Source: Hominisplanchenecus_A murintestinalis (GTDB lineage Bacteria > Bacillota > Clostridia > Lachnospirales > Lachnospiraceae). From it: a stretch of DNA of 14,462 nt. Shown one piece after another: positions 6,050 through 12,609 of this stretch (position 1 is its first letter; every line of letters starts with the position of its first letter). The translations under genes were made by a program, and so were the position numbers. Location: positions 1-14,462 of the forward strand of contig NZ_CALPCM010000051.1 in assembly GCF_943193015.1 (NCBI RefSeq). Reading direction: 5' to 3'. Below the pieces are notes generated by a model, which saw only the letters and a program-made list of their open reading frames with translations, had not been told where the DNA came from and did not search any database.

Positions 6050-7639
6050 ATGGATACGGAACAGTTTTACCCGACACCAAAAGAACTGCTTGAAAAGATT
6101 TTTAAAGATACGGACTGGAGGACGGTAAGCTCTATTTTGGAACCGTCTGCCGGAAATGGCGATATTTGTGATTATATTATGGATGTGGCAGACAAATATC
6201 CTTATTATAACAGGAGCCTTGATATTGACTGCATTGAGATCAATGAGAACAGGCGGGCAACCTTAAAAGGGAAAAATTATCGTGTCGTTTATGATGATTT
6301 TCTTAGATTCCAGACATACAAGCAGTATGACCTGATTGCCATGAACCCGCCTTTTGCGGATGGGGAGAGGCATCTTCTGAAAGCGCTGGAAATGCAGAAA
6401 AACGGCGGCTGTGTCATGTGCATACTGAACGCTGAAACATTGAAAAACCCGTACACGAAAGAGAGGAAACTGCTTGTGCGTAAGCTGGAGGAACTGGGCG
6501 CGGCAGTCGAATATCACCAGTCGGCTTTTACCCATGCGGAAATCCGGACGGATGTGGAAGTCGCTGTCATCAAGGTTAGCGTACCGCAGGCAGAAGATGT
6601 GTCCTATATCATTGGACAGTTAAAGAAATCGAAAAAGTATGCAGAGAAAGAAGCAGATTATGCTCATACGGATGTGGCGGTAAATGATATTGTTGAGGCG
6701 ATTGTGATGCAGTGCGAGATGGAAATGGATGCAGGGATCAGGCTTATCCGTGAATACTGGGGGATGAAGCCGGATATCATGGATTCCTTTGATCCCGATG
6801 GATACAAAAGCCCGATTATCACGATGAAAGTCGGGCAGCATGACGCATCCATTAACCGGTATGTGACAGCAGTAAGGAGAAAATACTGGTCCGCGTTATT
6901 CAGGAACCCGAAATTTATACGGGGGATGACGTCAGAGATGCAGAGCGGCTATCTGGCGAAAGTGAACGAGCTGGAAAAATATGATTTCAACAGGTACAAT
7001 ATCAGGACAATCCAGGTTGAAATGTCAAGGCACATGACCGGGAGCATAGAAAAATGTATCGAGGATCTGTTTGACGAATTATCCTACCGTTACAGCATGG
7101 GGTGTGAGAAGAACATCCATTATTTCAACGGCTGGAAAACGAACCAGGCATGGATGATTAACAGGAAAGTGATTATTCCCGTCTATGATGTGTTCTGCAA
7201 TATCTTCCACAAATTCCGGTACAGCTACAGCGTGGGGCAGAAGCTTTCTGACATTGAGAAAGTGTTTGATTATCTGTCCGGCACGGTATCCGGCAGCTCG
7301 CCACTTGCATATATCTTACGGCAGGCGGAGGACAGGCAGGAATCAAAAAATATCGAGTTCCGGTATTTCACCTGTAATTTCTATAAAAAGGGAACGTGCC
7401 ACATTATTTTCAAGGACGAGGAACTGCTGAAAAAATTCAACATCTTTGGGGCAAGGCAGAGGGGATGGCTACCGCCTGCGTATGGAAGGAAATCTTATCA
7501 GAAAATGAATGAAGAAGAGCGTGCGGTTGTGGATTCCTTTGAGGGTGAGGCGTCTTATAGGGAAACCTGCACAAGACCGGAATATTATTTATATGAGCCG
7601 AAGGATAAGCAGAATATGCTGGAATTATTGTCAGCATGA
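6050..7639 (+). CDS. DNA adenine methyltransferase with DUF4942-like C-terminal domain
   Basis: This 529-residue protein begins with FYPTPKELLEKIF, the usual opening of element-borne N6-adenine methyltransferases. The SAM-binding motif I is EPSAGNGD (residues 31-38), the acidic loop CIEINENR is at 61-68, and the catalytic motif IV is NPPF (99-102). Residues from about 265 on (YWSALFRNPK, YNGWKTNQAWMINRKVIIP, LSDIEKVFDYLSG) match the DUF4942 pattern commonly fused to such enzymes in phages and conjugative elements. No endonuclease domain or partner restriction gene is adjacent, so it is more likely an orphan methylase that protects the element from host restriction or marks its DNA than half of a restriction system. 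It has a GGAGG (6035-6039) upstream and sits mid-operon. Confidence 0.85.
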   Translation: MDTEQFYPTPKELLEKIFKDTDWRTVSSILEPSAGNGDICDYIMDVADKYPYYNRSLDIDCIEINENRRATLKGKNYRVVYDDFLRFQTYKQYDLIAMNPPFADGERHLLKALEMQKNGGCVMCILNAETLKNPYTKERKLLVRKLEELGAAVEYHQSAFTHAEIRTDVEVAVIKVSVPQAEDVSYIIGQLKKSKKYAEKEADYAHTDVAVNDIVEAIVMQCEMEMDAGIRLIREYWGMKPDIMDSFDPDGYKSPIITMKVGQHDASINRYVTAVRRKYWSALFRNPKFIRGMTSEMQSGYLAKVNELEKYDFNRYNIRTIQVEMSRHMTGSIEKCIEDLFDELSYRYSMGCEKNIHYFNGWKTNQAWMINRKVIIPVYDVFCNIFHKFRYSYSVGQKLSDIEKVFDYLSGTVSGSSPLAYILRQAEDRQESKNIEFRYFTCNFYKKGTCHIIFKDEELLKKFNIFGARQRGWLPPAYGRKSYQKMNEEERAVVDSFEGEASYRETCTRPEYYLYEPKDKQNMLELLSA

Positions 7640-7686
7640 TGTTATGTGGGAAATGTTAATTAGAAATTTCAGGAAGGAATGTGGAA

Positions 7687-7948
7687 ATGAATTATATATG
7701 TTCAAAACAGGCAAAGATTGACCGCCTGTGGGGTGTATTTATCAAACATATCCTGCAGATGGAGGCTTCCGGTTGATGACATGGAGTACAGGGAAGGCTA
7801 CATTAATAGCGGGGATGAATGGGGATTTTTTGACGGTTCCTATTCATTTTCAGAGATTGAGGAAATGGAACGGTGCATGGACCGGAGTGGAAAGGAGATG
7901 GATACAGATGGTAAAATTAAGCAGCGGCCAGTATGTAATCGGGTTTGA
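7687..7948 (+). pseudogene. Small gene before parM, apparently split by a one-base frameshift
   Basis: A 29-codon ORF starts at ATG 7687 after AGGAAGGA (7671-7678) and reads MNYICSKQAKIDRLWGVFIK..., stopping at TGA 7774-7776. The next frame then continues without a break in protein-like acidic sequence (DDMEYREGYINSGDEWGFFD, then SFSEIEEMERCMDRS) to a stop at 7946-7948, and its own ATG (7781) lacks a well-placed ribosome site. Joining the two by restoring one base near 7770-7777 gives a single protein of about 86 residues overlapping the parM start by 41 bp. It may be a true mutation, a sequencing error, or programmed frameshifting; no classic slippery heptamer is seen. Function unknown. Confidence 0.5.
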
Positions 7949-8834
7949 TAACGGCTACCAGTTTGGAAAAACGGCACAGTCCTTATTCGATAATGGCGTT
8001 TATGCTATGGGGACAGTGGAGCCGACGGTTAAGGAGCATTCCTTAAAGTATGGCAGAAAATATTATAAGGTCGGCGAGGGCAGGGCGGCTATTACAGAGG
8101 ACAAGGTATCGGATGAAAACGCAAGGCTTCTGACAATGGTTGCGATTGCAAAGGAGCTTCGTACAGAGGAAATCCATAAAGCAGAAGTGATATTGGCCGT
8201 GGGGCTTCCGTTCTCTGATTATGGCAGGGAGAAGAAAGCTCTTTTGGAGTATTATGGGCAGAAGCCTGCGCTGAAATATGAGTACGAGGGAATCCGGTAT
8301 GATGTGGCAGTCAGCCGGATTTTTGTATTCCCGCAGTGCTATTCCGCAATCGCCCCTAGGCTTGCCAATATGAAAGGGGATTATCTGGTCGTGGACATCG
8401 GGAGCAAGACAGCGGATGTGCTGCTGTTAAAAAATGGGATGCCAGTCGAACGGAGATCTATCACGGTTGAAAAAGCTATGGTAAAATGGATGAAGCAGAT
8501 TCAGGGGAGACTGCAGATTCAGTATGGAAAGAATGTGCCGGAGAGCGAAATCCTGAAAGTTGTCTTAAAGAAAGACAGCTTCCTTCCGAGAAACCAGGTA
8601 AACCATGTGCGGGAAACGCTGAGAGAACTGATTCACGGCCTGGAGCTGGAACTGATGGAGAGGGAATTTGATCTGCAATATACAAATGTCATTTATGTCG
8701 GAGGCGGCGCTGTGGCGGTAAAGAATTTTTCCGAACCGCGGACGAATGTGGCTTTTGATACGGACATCCACGCCAATGCGAAAGGCTATGAGTTCCTTGC
8801 CATGCAGATGCTAAAAAAGCAGGGAGCGGCGTGA
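7908..8834 (+). CDS. parM: ParM/StbA-like actin-family plasmid segregation ATPase
   Basis: This 308-residue protein carries the actin/Hsp70-fold nucleotide motifs in order: phosphate-1 IGFDNGYQFGKTA (residues 11-23), phosphate-2 VVDIGSKTADVLLL (161-174) and the adenosine motif VIYVGGGAVAV (261-271). The length and the motif spacing fit ParM/Alp proteins, which form ATP-driven filaments that push sister plasmids apart. ATG 7908 is chosen because family members begin only about ten residues before the first motif and AAAGGAGA (7891-7898) lies upstream; the frame is open to 7728 but that part encodes unrelated sequence. The parR-like gene follows after 1 nt, the usual arrangement. Together with the flanking palindromic repeats this is a type II partition locus. 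Confidence 0.88.
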   Translation: MVKLSSGQYVIGFDNGYQFGKTAQSLFDNGVYAMGTVEPTVKEHSLKYGRKYYKVGEGRAAITEDKVSDENARLLTMVAIAKELRTEEIHKAEVILAVGLPFSDYGREKKALLEYYGQKPALKYEYEGIRYDVAVSRIFVFPQCYSAIAPRLANMKGDYLVVDIGSKTADVLLLKNGMPVERRSITVEKAMVKWMKQIQGRLQIQYGKNVPESEILKVVLKKDSFLPRNQVNHVRETLRELIHGLELELMEREFDLQYTNVIYVGGGAVAVKNFSEPRTNVAFDTDIHANAKGYEFLAMQMLKKQGAA

Positions 8835-8835
8835 T

Positions 8836-9201
8836 ATGGGGGACAAATATGTGGCAACGGTTCGGTTCCATATGGAGGGTGTGGAAGCGGAGCTGTATGG
8901 GAGGATTATGGAGGGAAAGAAGGAGGCGGGGCTTTCCGTTCCGGATTATATTAAGCAGATTTTAAAGGAGTATTTTGAAAACAAAGACCAGGAGGACAGC
9001 CGGAATGAATGGCTTGAACAGTTTGGCGAGGAAATAGCCAGGGTTGTGGAGCAGGCGATCAGGAACTGTATCAGCGGGGGCAATTTGAATGCTATGGGAA
9101 CAGGCACAGTGCTCATAGCAGATGCGGCAGCGGCAGGGTTGCCGGAGCAAAGCGAAGAGATACCGGAGGGTGCATTGGATTTCCTGAATGGGATGGAATG
9201 A
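8836..9201 (+). CDS. parR: ParR-like ribbon-helix-helix adaptor of the partition system
   Basis: This 121-residue protein starts at ATG 8836, 1 nt after the parM stop. Residues 5-48 (YVATVRFHMEGVEAELYGRI, then SVPDYIKQILKEYFE) show a beta strand followed by two helices, the ribbon-helix-helix arrangement of ParR-type DNA-binding dimers. The C-terminus is acidic (EQSEEIPEGALDFLNGME) and could be the tail that contacts the ParM filament end. Position, size and fold support ParR strongly; the sequence-level match is weaker. It would bind the TGCTACA palindromes on either side of the operon, serving as centromere-binding protein and probably as autorepressor. Confidence 0.75.
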   Translation: MGDKYVATVRFHMEGVEAELYGRIMEGKKEAGLSVPDYIKQILKEYFENKDQEDSRNEWLEQFGEEIARVVEQAIRNCISGGNLNAMGTGTVLIADAAAAGLPEQSEEIPEGALDFLNGME

Positions 9202-9219
9202 TGCGCATTCCGGGGAAAG

Positions 9220-9249
9220 GGTGTATCCGTTGCGGATATGCCTTTTTTT
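9220..9249 (+). terminator. Intrinsic terminator of the parMR operon
   Basis: GGTGTATCCG (9220-9229) pairs with CGGATATGCC (9233-9242), two G-U wobbles, a short loop, followed directly by seven T residues (9243-9249). This is the best intrinsic terminator in the window. Confidence 0.85.
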
Positions 9250-9266
9250 CTATGTCCCGGTGGATG

Positions 9267-9325
9267 TGCTACAAAAATGTAGCAGTATTATATTGAGATT
9301 TGCCGTCTGCTACAAATTTGTAGTA
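9267..9325. repeat. Pair of palindromic operator/centromere-like repeats, downstream copy
   Basis: TGCTACAAAAATGTAGCA (9267-9284) is a perfect 7-bp-arm palindrome; TGCTACAAATTTGTAGTA (9308-9325) is a near-perfect one. The starts are exactly 41 bp apart, as in the pair at 5211-5269. They follow the parMR terminator and precede a TATAAT at 9330, so bound protein could also shut a promoter here. A parC-like centromere is the leading explanation. Confidence 0.75.
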
Positions 9326-9335
9326 GTGGTATAAT
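9307..9335 (+). promoter_or_regulatory. Possible promoter overlapping the fourth palindrome
   Basis: A perfect TATAAT (9330-9335) with CTGCTA (9307-9312) at 17-bp spacing. The -35 is weak (three of six) and is embedded in the palindrome at 9308-9325, an arrangement that suits a repressed or activator-dependent promoter. It would transcribe into the leader of the CBASS operon. Confidence 0.35.
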
Positions 9336-9412
9336 ATGTAAAGTTCTTTGAAACATGAACTTCTGAAATTTATTGTTGATAGGTGTATCTATTGATGTGG
9401 GATATATTTTGC

Positions 9413-9441
9413 TTGACATTATAAATTAAGAATGATAAAAT
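9413..9441 (+). promoter_or_regulatory. Strong SigA-type promoter of the CBASS operon
   Basis: TTGACA (9413-9418), a 17-bp spacer and TAAAAT (9436-9441): a perfect -35 and a five-of-six -10. The predicted transcription start (about 9447-9449) is at the left edge of the CIRCE element. Confidence 0.85.
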
Positions 9442-9449
9442 ATGGAAAA

Positions 9450-9476
9450 TTAGCACTCATTAAATGTGAGTGCTAA
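9450..9476 (+). promoter_or_regulatory. Perfect CIRCE element (HrcA operator) controlling the CBASS operon
   Basis: TTAGCACTC (9450-9458), a 9-bp spacer ATTAAATGT, and GAGTGCTAA (9468-9476). This is the full consensus of CIRCE with the canonical spacer length. In Firmicutes CIRCE normally lies before groESL and hrcA-grpE-dnaK and is bound by HrcA, which needs GroEL to stay active. Here it lies between the start point of the strong promoter and the ribosome site (AGGGAGG, 9481-9487) of the CD-NTase gene. No chaperone gene is near. The predicted effect is repression in unstressed cells and release under heat or protein-folding stress. Confidence 0.9.
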
Positions 9477-9493
9477 CAAAAGGGAGGTATATT

Positions 9494-10717
9494 ATGGAAA
9501 GTAAAACAGAACGTCAAAATGATATTTTATCCATTATTCGTGGGTTGGATATATCGCCAACTTTGTATGATAATGCTGTTGAGAAATATGAAACACTTGG
9601 TAATTTTTTAAATGAACACGGATTAGATGCTGAGATTTATCCACAAGGTTCATTTGCATTTGGTACAGTAGTTCGTCCAAGTGCAAATGATTCATCAGCA
9701 AGTTATGATCTGGATTTCATATGTCAAGTGAATGGTTCTCGTGAAGAATATAGTCCTGATGAATTGCGAGATAAGGTAGAAAGTGTATTGAAATCTAGCA
9801 AGATATATGCTGACAGATTGAAAGTTGATGATAAATGCTTTACTATCAAGTATGCGGACGAAGGCGAAATTGGTTTTTCAATAGATATTGTCCCTGCAGT
9901 TGATGAATCACCAGTAATTAAATCAAGTCTTGCTTTAGAGTGCATTTCCCCAGAACTACTTGATACATCCATTGCAATTCCCCAATGTACAGAAAAACAT
10001 AGTTATCGATGGATTACGAATAATCCAAAGGGACTACGTAGTTGGTTTGACAATATTAACGCTCCATATTTAGATTCATCCAGGAAAGCTGAAAGATTGC
10101 GTATTTTTGAAGAAAACAAAGCAATATTTGAATCAGTCGAAGAAATTCCGGATGCGCTTGAACGTTCTGCGCTTCAGCGTGTTATTCAAATTTTAAAGAG
10201 TCATCGTAATAATTACTACGCAAAATTAAAAGATGGAAAAGAAATCAAACCCATTTCTGCAATTATAACGGTAGCAGTGGCAGAAATTGCAGAAAACTAT
10301 CATGCTGATTGTACCGTATTTGAACTCTTGGATTATGCGCTATCAGAACTTTCGATTTATGCGGAACATCAGCGTATTACGGAAAGTGATTTTCAACGAA
10401 AATATGGTAATCGTAATGTTTTTTCACACGAAGAGGGAAAATGGTACATAGAAAATCCGGCTAATCCGAGAGATAATTTGGCAGACCAGTGGAATGTGGA
10501 TGCCCGAATTCCAAATAGATTTTTTAAATGGATTGAGATTGCTAGGGAGGATATCATTGATTCATTGGCACAGAAAGACGACAAGAAATTTCGGCTTATT
10601 CTTGAAAATGGATTTGGGGACACTACCGTATTAGGATTTCTTGGCGAAAAATATTGTAGAGAGACGGTACCGCAGCAGATCAATCCACAATCTGCTGCAC
10701 GTCCATATAGAATTTGA
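9494..10717 (+). CDS. CBASS CD-NTase (cyclic oligonucleotide synthase)
   Basis: This 407-residue protein starts at ATG 9494 after AGGGAGG (9481-9487). The N-terminal polymerase-beta-like core has the signature of OAS/DncV-type enzymes: YPQGSFAFGTVVRP (G52-S53 loop), metal-binding D72 and D74 in YDLDFI, and a third acidic residue D131 in SIDIVPAV. These make a cyclic di- or trinucleotide on sensing phage. The C-terminal half is helical, as in the family. Clade and product cannot be fixed from sequence alone. The stop overlaps the start of the E2 gene (TGATG), and an S-4TM effector gene follows, completing a CBASS operon. The C-terminus ends ...AARPYRI, with no terminal glycine of the kind joined to targets in E2-dependent CBASS. 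The gene is AT-richer than the par operon upstream. Confidence 0.9.
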   Translation: MESKTERQNDILSIIRGLDISPTLYDNAVEKYETLGNFLNEHGLDAEIYPQGSFAFGTVVRPSANDSSASYDLDFICQVNGSREEYSPDELRDKVESVLKSSKIYADRLKVDDKCFTIKYADEGEIGFSIDIVPAVDESPVIKSSLALECISPELLDTSIAIPQCTEKHSYRWITNNPKGLRSWFDNINAPYLDSSRKAERLRIFEENKAIFESVEEIPDALERSALQRVIQILKSHRNNYYAKLKDGKEIKPISAIITVAVAEIAENYHADCTVFELLDYALSELSIYAEHQRITESDFQRKYGNRNVFSHEEGKWYIENPANPRDNLADQWNVDARIPNRFFKWIEIAREDIIDSLAQKDDKKFRLILENGFGDTTVLGFLGEKYCRETVPQQINPQSAARPYRI

Positions 10718-11412
10718 TGATTTATACTAAAGAATTGGCGTATCAACAAGTTGAGGAACTACTCAAAGTTCAAAGTGGACTATATATACAGGCTGTAGGT
10801 GATGAGCAAATTGAACTTGCTGGTAGTATTTATGTGAACTGTGAATCGAAGGGATATGTGGTTTCAGATAACTACCCAGTCCAAATAATTATACCCTGTA
10901 GCTCTAATAAATTGCCCTATGTAATTGATGAGGGGAATCGTATATCGGAAGATTATCCTCATCGTAATGATAATGGGAGCTTGTGTTTGGAAACAGATGC
11001 AACTATACGAATTCATTTCATAGATGGTTTTTCCTTAACGGAGTGGTTGAAGGAATATGTGGAACCGTACTTCTTTTCATATGAGTTTTTTCAGAGGTAT
11101 GGAGAATACCCTTTTGGAGAACGTGGACATGGGATTGATGGGCTTTTAGAAACTTATCAGGAATTTTTTCAAGAAAACGATCTGCTTAAGGTCATTATGT
11201 TGATGAGCTCAATTTGTGAGAGTTCATATCGAGGGCACTTGTTGTGTCCATGTGGTTCGGGCGAAAAGTTTCGCAGGTGTCATGGATCGGTTGTTATGAA
11301 ATATTATACAGATACCCGTCTTAAAGAAATTGTACAGATGGACTATGCATTAGTAAAGGATTATTTGGTGAAATATTATGAACAGTACCAGTATTATAGA
11401 AAGACAAAATAA
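10717..11412 (+). CDS. CBASS E2-like conjugating protein with C-terminal SEC-C zinc motif
   Basis: This 231-residue protein starts at ATG 10717, overlapping the CD-NTase stop by one base. Residues 1-125 have the pattern of bacterial E2 (ubiquitin-conjugating-like) proteins of CBASS: a strand region with YPVQIIIP, PYVIDEGNRISEDYPHRNDN, and the probable catalytic cysteine C90 in GSLCLETD, then TEWLKEYVEPYFFSYEFF. Residues 177-190 (CPCGSGEKFRRCHG) are a SEC-C zinc-binding motif like that at the end of SecA. No E1 or JAB domain gene is present, which defines the short form of type II CBASS. Known E2 proteins of this kind act on the CD-NTase C-terminus to prime it. The SEC-C motif may aid recruitment of a partner; that is inference. 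Confidence 0.82.
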   Translation: MIYTKELAYQQVEELLKVQSGLYIQAVGDEQIELAGSIYVNCESKGYVVSDNYPVQIIIPCSSNKLPYVIDEGNRISEDYPHRNDNGSLCLETDATIRIHFIDGFSLTEWLKEYVEPYFFSYEFFQRYGEYPFGERGHGIDGLLETYQEFFQENDLLKVIMLMSSICESSYRGHLLCPCGSGEKFRRCHGSVVMKYYTDTRLKEIVQMDYALVKDYLVKYYEQYQYYRKTK

Positions 11413-12235
11413 GCCTTGTATGTTGAAAATCCAATATGCGGCGAGGGTTTGCTATAATAATGCGGAGAAATTGAACTATATAGTATGGTTTTTTTGCTTA
11501 ATATCGGCATTTTCTATATTTTTTCCGGATAGTTTACCATACCATCTTTCATTTGCGGTTCCTTTTGTTGCCGATATTGCTGCATGGGTGCTTATGAATG
11601 CTGTAAATAGAAATGTGAAAAAGGCAGCAGAATTGAGGAAATATTTTGATGCCTACTCGATTGATATCGCTAAAAATGAATTTTCCGAAGCAGAAGAACG
11701 CAAATTGATTGAGCTTGCGGAGGATAAGTATGCAAAGAATCCGAAACAAGCGGAATTACAGATAAAAAACACAGGGAGTGACTATCCCCCAGGTGTATAT
11801 GATTGGTACAAGTTTTCAACGAAGTATGAAGGATTAAAGGCGAAATTTGAATGCCAATGTCAAAATACTTGGTGGGACAAAAAACAGTTTCCATTAAAAT
11901 GTATTGTAAAAGCCATTGCTTTTGTAATGGTAGTTACTCTTTTTATTGTTTTGATGATACACAATAACTTTGTAAAAACACTGCTTTGTTCTGCTGGTTT
12001 GTTAATCAAATTAGCTGAAAGAATAATTGATGGTTTTAGATATTGGAAAGTATCTATTGAAATTGATGGTGCTCAAAAAATGCTTGAAGCACACCTCACA
12101 TCTGAGGGGATTAAAGAACTTCAGATTTTAATTGATAAAAGGCGAGCAGTGAATATTTTAGGAATAAATTTGTTACATAAAAAATCAGCTAATAAGTTGA
12201 CTAAACGATATGATGATATAACCAATCCACGATGA
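11378..12235 (+). CDS. S-4TM family pore-forming CBASS effector
   Basis: This 285-residue protein has four hydrophobic segments (about residues 33-50, 56-75, 174-194 and 199-214), paired around a long cytosolic middle. It opens with IIERQNKPCMLKIQYAARVCY, close to the usual start of S-4TM proteins (I-x-RQN, then A-x-R-x-Y). The middle has DWYKFSTKYEGLKAKFECQC followed by QNTWWD, which corresponds to the family's conserved DWY and CQRxNxxWD segments. Such effectors bind the cyclic nucleotide and are thought to permeabilise the inner membrane, killing the infected cell. The start at 11378 overlaps the E2 gene by 35 bp and lacks a strong ribosome site, implying coupled, low-level translation, sensible for a toxic protein. 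An alternative ATG at 11420 would remove the conserved N-terminus. Confidence 0.85.
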   Translation: MNSTSIIERQNKPCMLKIQYAARVCYNNAEKLNYIVWFFCLISAFSIFFPDSLPYHLSFAVPFVADIAAWVLMNAVNRNVKKAAELRKYFDAYSIDIAKNEFSEAEERKLIELAEDKYAKNPKQAELQIKNTGSDYPPGVYDWYKFSTKYEGLKAKFECQCQNTWWDKKQFPLKCIVKAIAFVMVVTLFIVLMIHNNFVKTLLCSAGLLIKLAERIIDGFRYWKVSIEIDGAQKMLEAHLTSEGIKELQILIDKRRAVNILGINLLHKKSANKLTKRYDDITNPR

Positions 12236-12251
12236 TAAATGCTACAAGTAT

Positions 12252-12280
12252 TTGACAGATTTGATGTCCCAATTTATAAT
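12252..12280 (+). promoter_or_regulatory. Perfect-consensus SigA promoter with palindrome over the -10
   Basis: TTGACA (12252-12257), a 17-bp spacer and TATAAT (12275-12280), all consensus. The palindrome CCAATT-TAT-AATTGG (12269-12283) covers the -10, a typical place for a repressor operator. Transcription would start near 12287 and meet the hairpin at 12309 within about 25 nt, then read into the long leader of the gene at 12610 if not terminated. Confidence 0.65.
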
Positions 12281-12308
12281 TGGAAAAAAGTTTTAGTGAT
12301 ATAATTTC

Positions 12309-12338
12309 TGGCATTCCATGCGATGATATGGGATGCCA
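12309..12338 (+). terminator. Hairpin downstream of the CBASS operon
   Basis: TGGCATTCCAT (12309-12319) pairs with ATGGGATGCCA (12328-12338): 11 bp, one wobble, 8-nt loop, followed by TTATTTAGG. The T-tract is weak. Its stem is nearly identical to that at 1916-1945. Confidence 0.55.
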
Positions 12339-12609
12339 TTATTTAGGTAATAGGTTTGTTTGGGAATTCAGTATTTGTTTCAAAAGATAAAAGATTTTTT
12401 CTTAAAAGCATTCTTATGGCAAGGTGGTTTGCGAAAGGATAAAAGAATACTGCGAAGAAATGGGATGATCTAAAATAATGGTTATTGGGCAGATAATCAA
12501 TATGTATATAGATGATTATAATAAAAAAAGAAGATAATATCAGATTAAACAGCCAGAGAAATAAAAATAGCTGAAATATTTTGGATAGCGAGAGCGAGGA
12601 GGGATACGA

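Larger units (their letters stand above)
12236..12609. other. Intergenic region without genes, holding a promoter and a hairpin
   Basis: No ORF of credible size with a ribosome site is seen on either strand. It contains a consensus promoter (12252-12280) with a palindrome over the -10, a second TATAAT (12300-12305), a terminator-like hairpin (12309-12338) and an isolated TATAAT (12517-12522) without a good -35. The rest, up to the AGCGAGGAGGG ribosome site of the next gene, is AT-rich leader with no feature I can name. Confidence 0.6.

Noticed and set aside
7776..7907. Extended ParM start giving 44 extra N-terminal residues from ATG 7776 (TGATG overlap)
   Set aside because: The extra sequence is not ParM-like, another frame of the same stretch is more protein-like, and ATG 7908 has its own AAAGGAGA site at a distance that fits the family's N-terminus.
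12240..12246. TGCTACA half-site just upstream of the consensus promoter at 12252
   Set aside because: It matches one arm of the par palindromes but lacks the second arm and a 41-bp partner, so a chance heptamer is likely.
12478..12537. 19-codon ORF in the leader of the gene at 12610
   Set aside because: No ribosome binding site and AT-driven composition; no reason to think it is translated.
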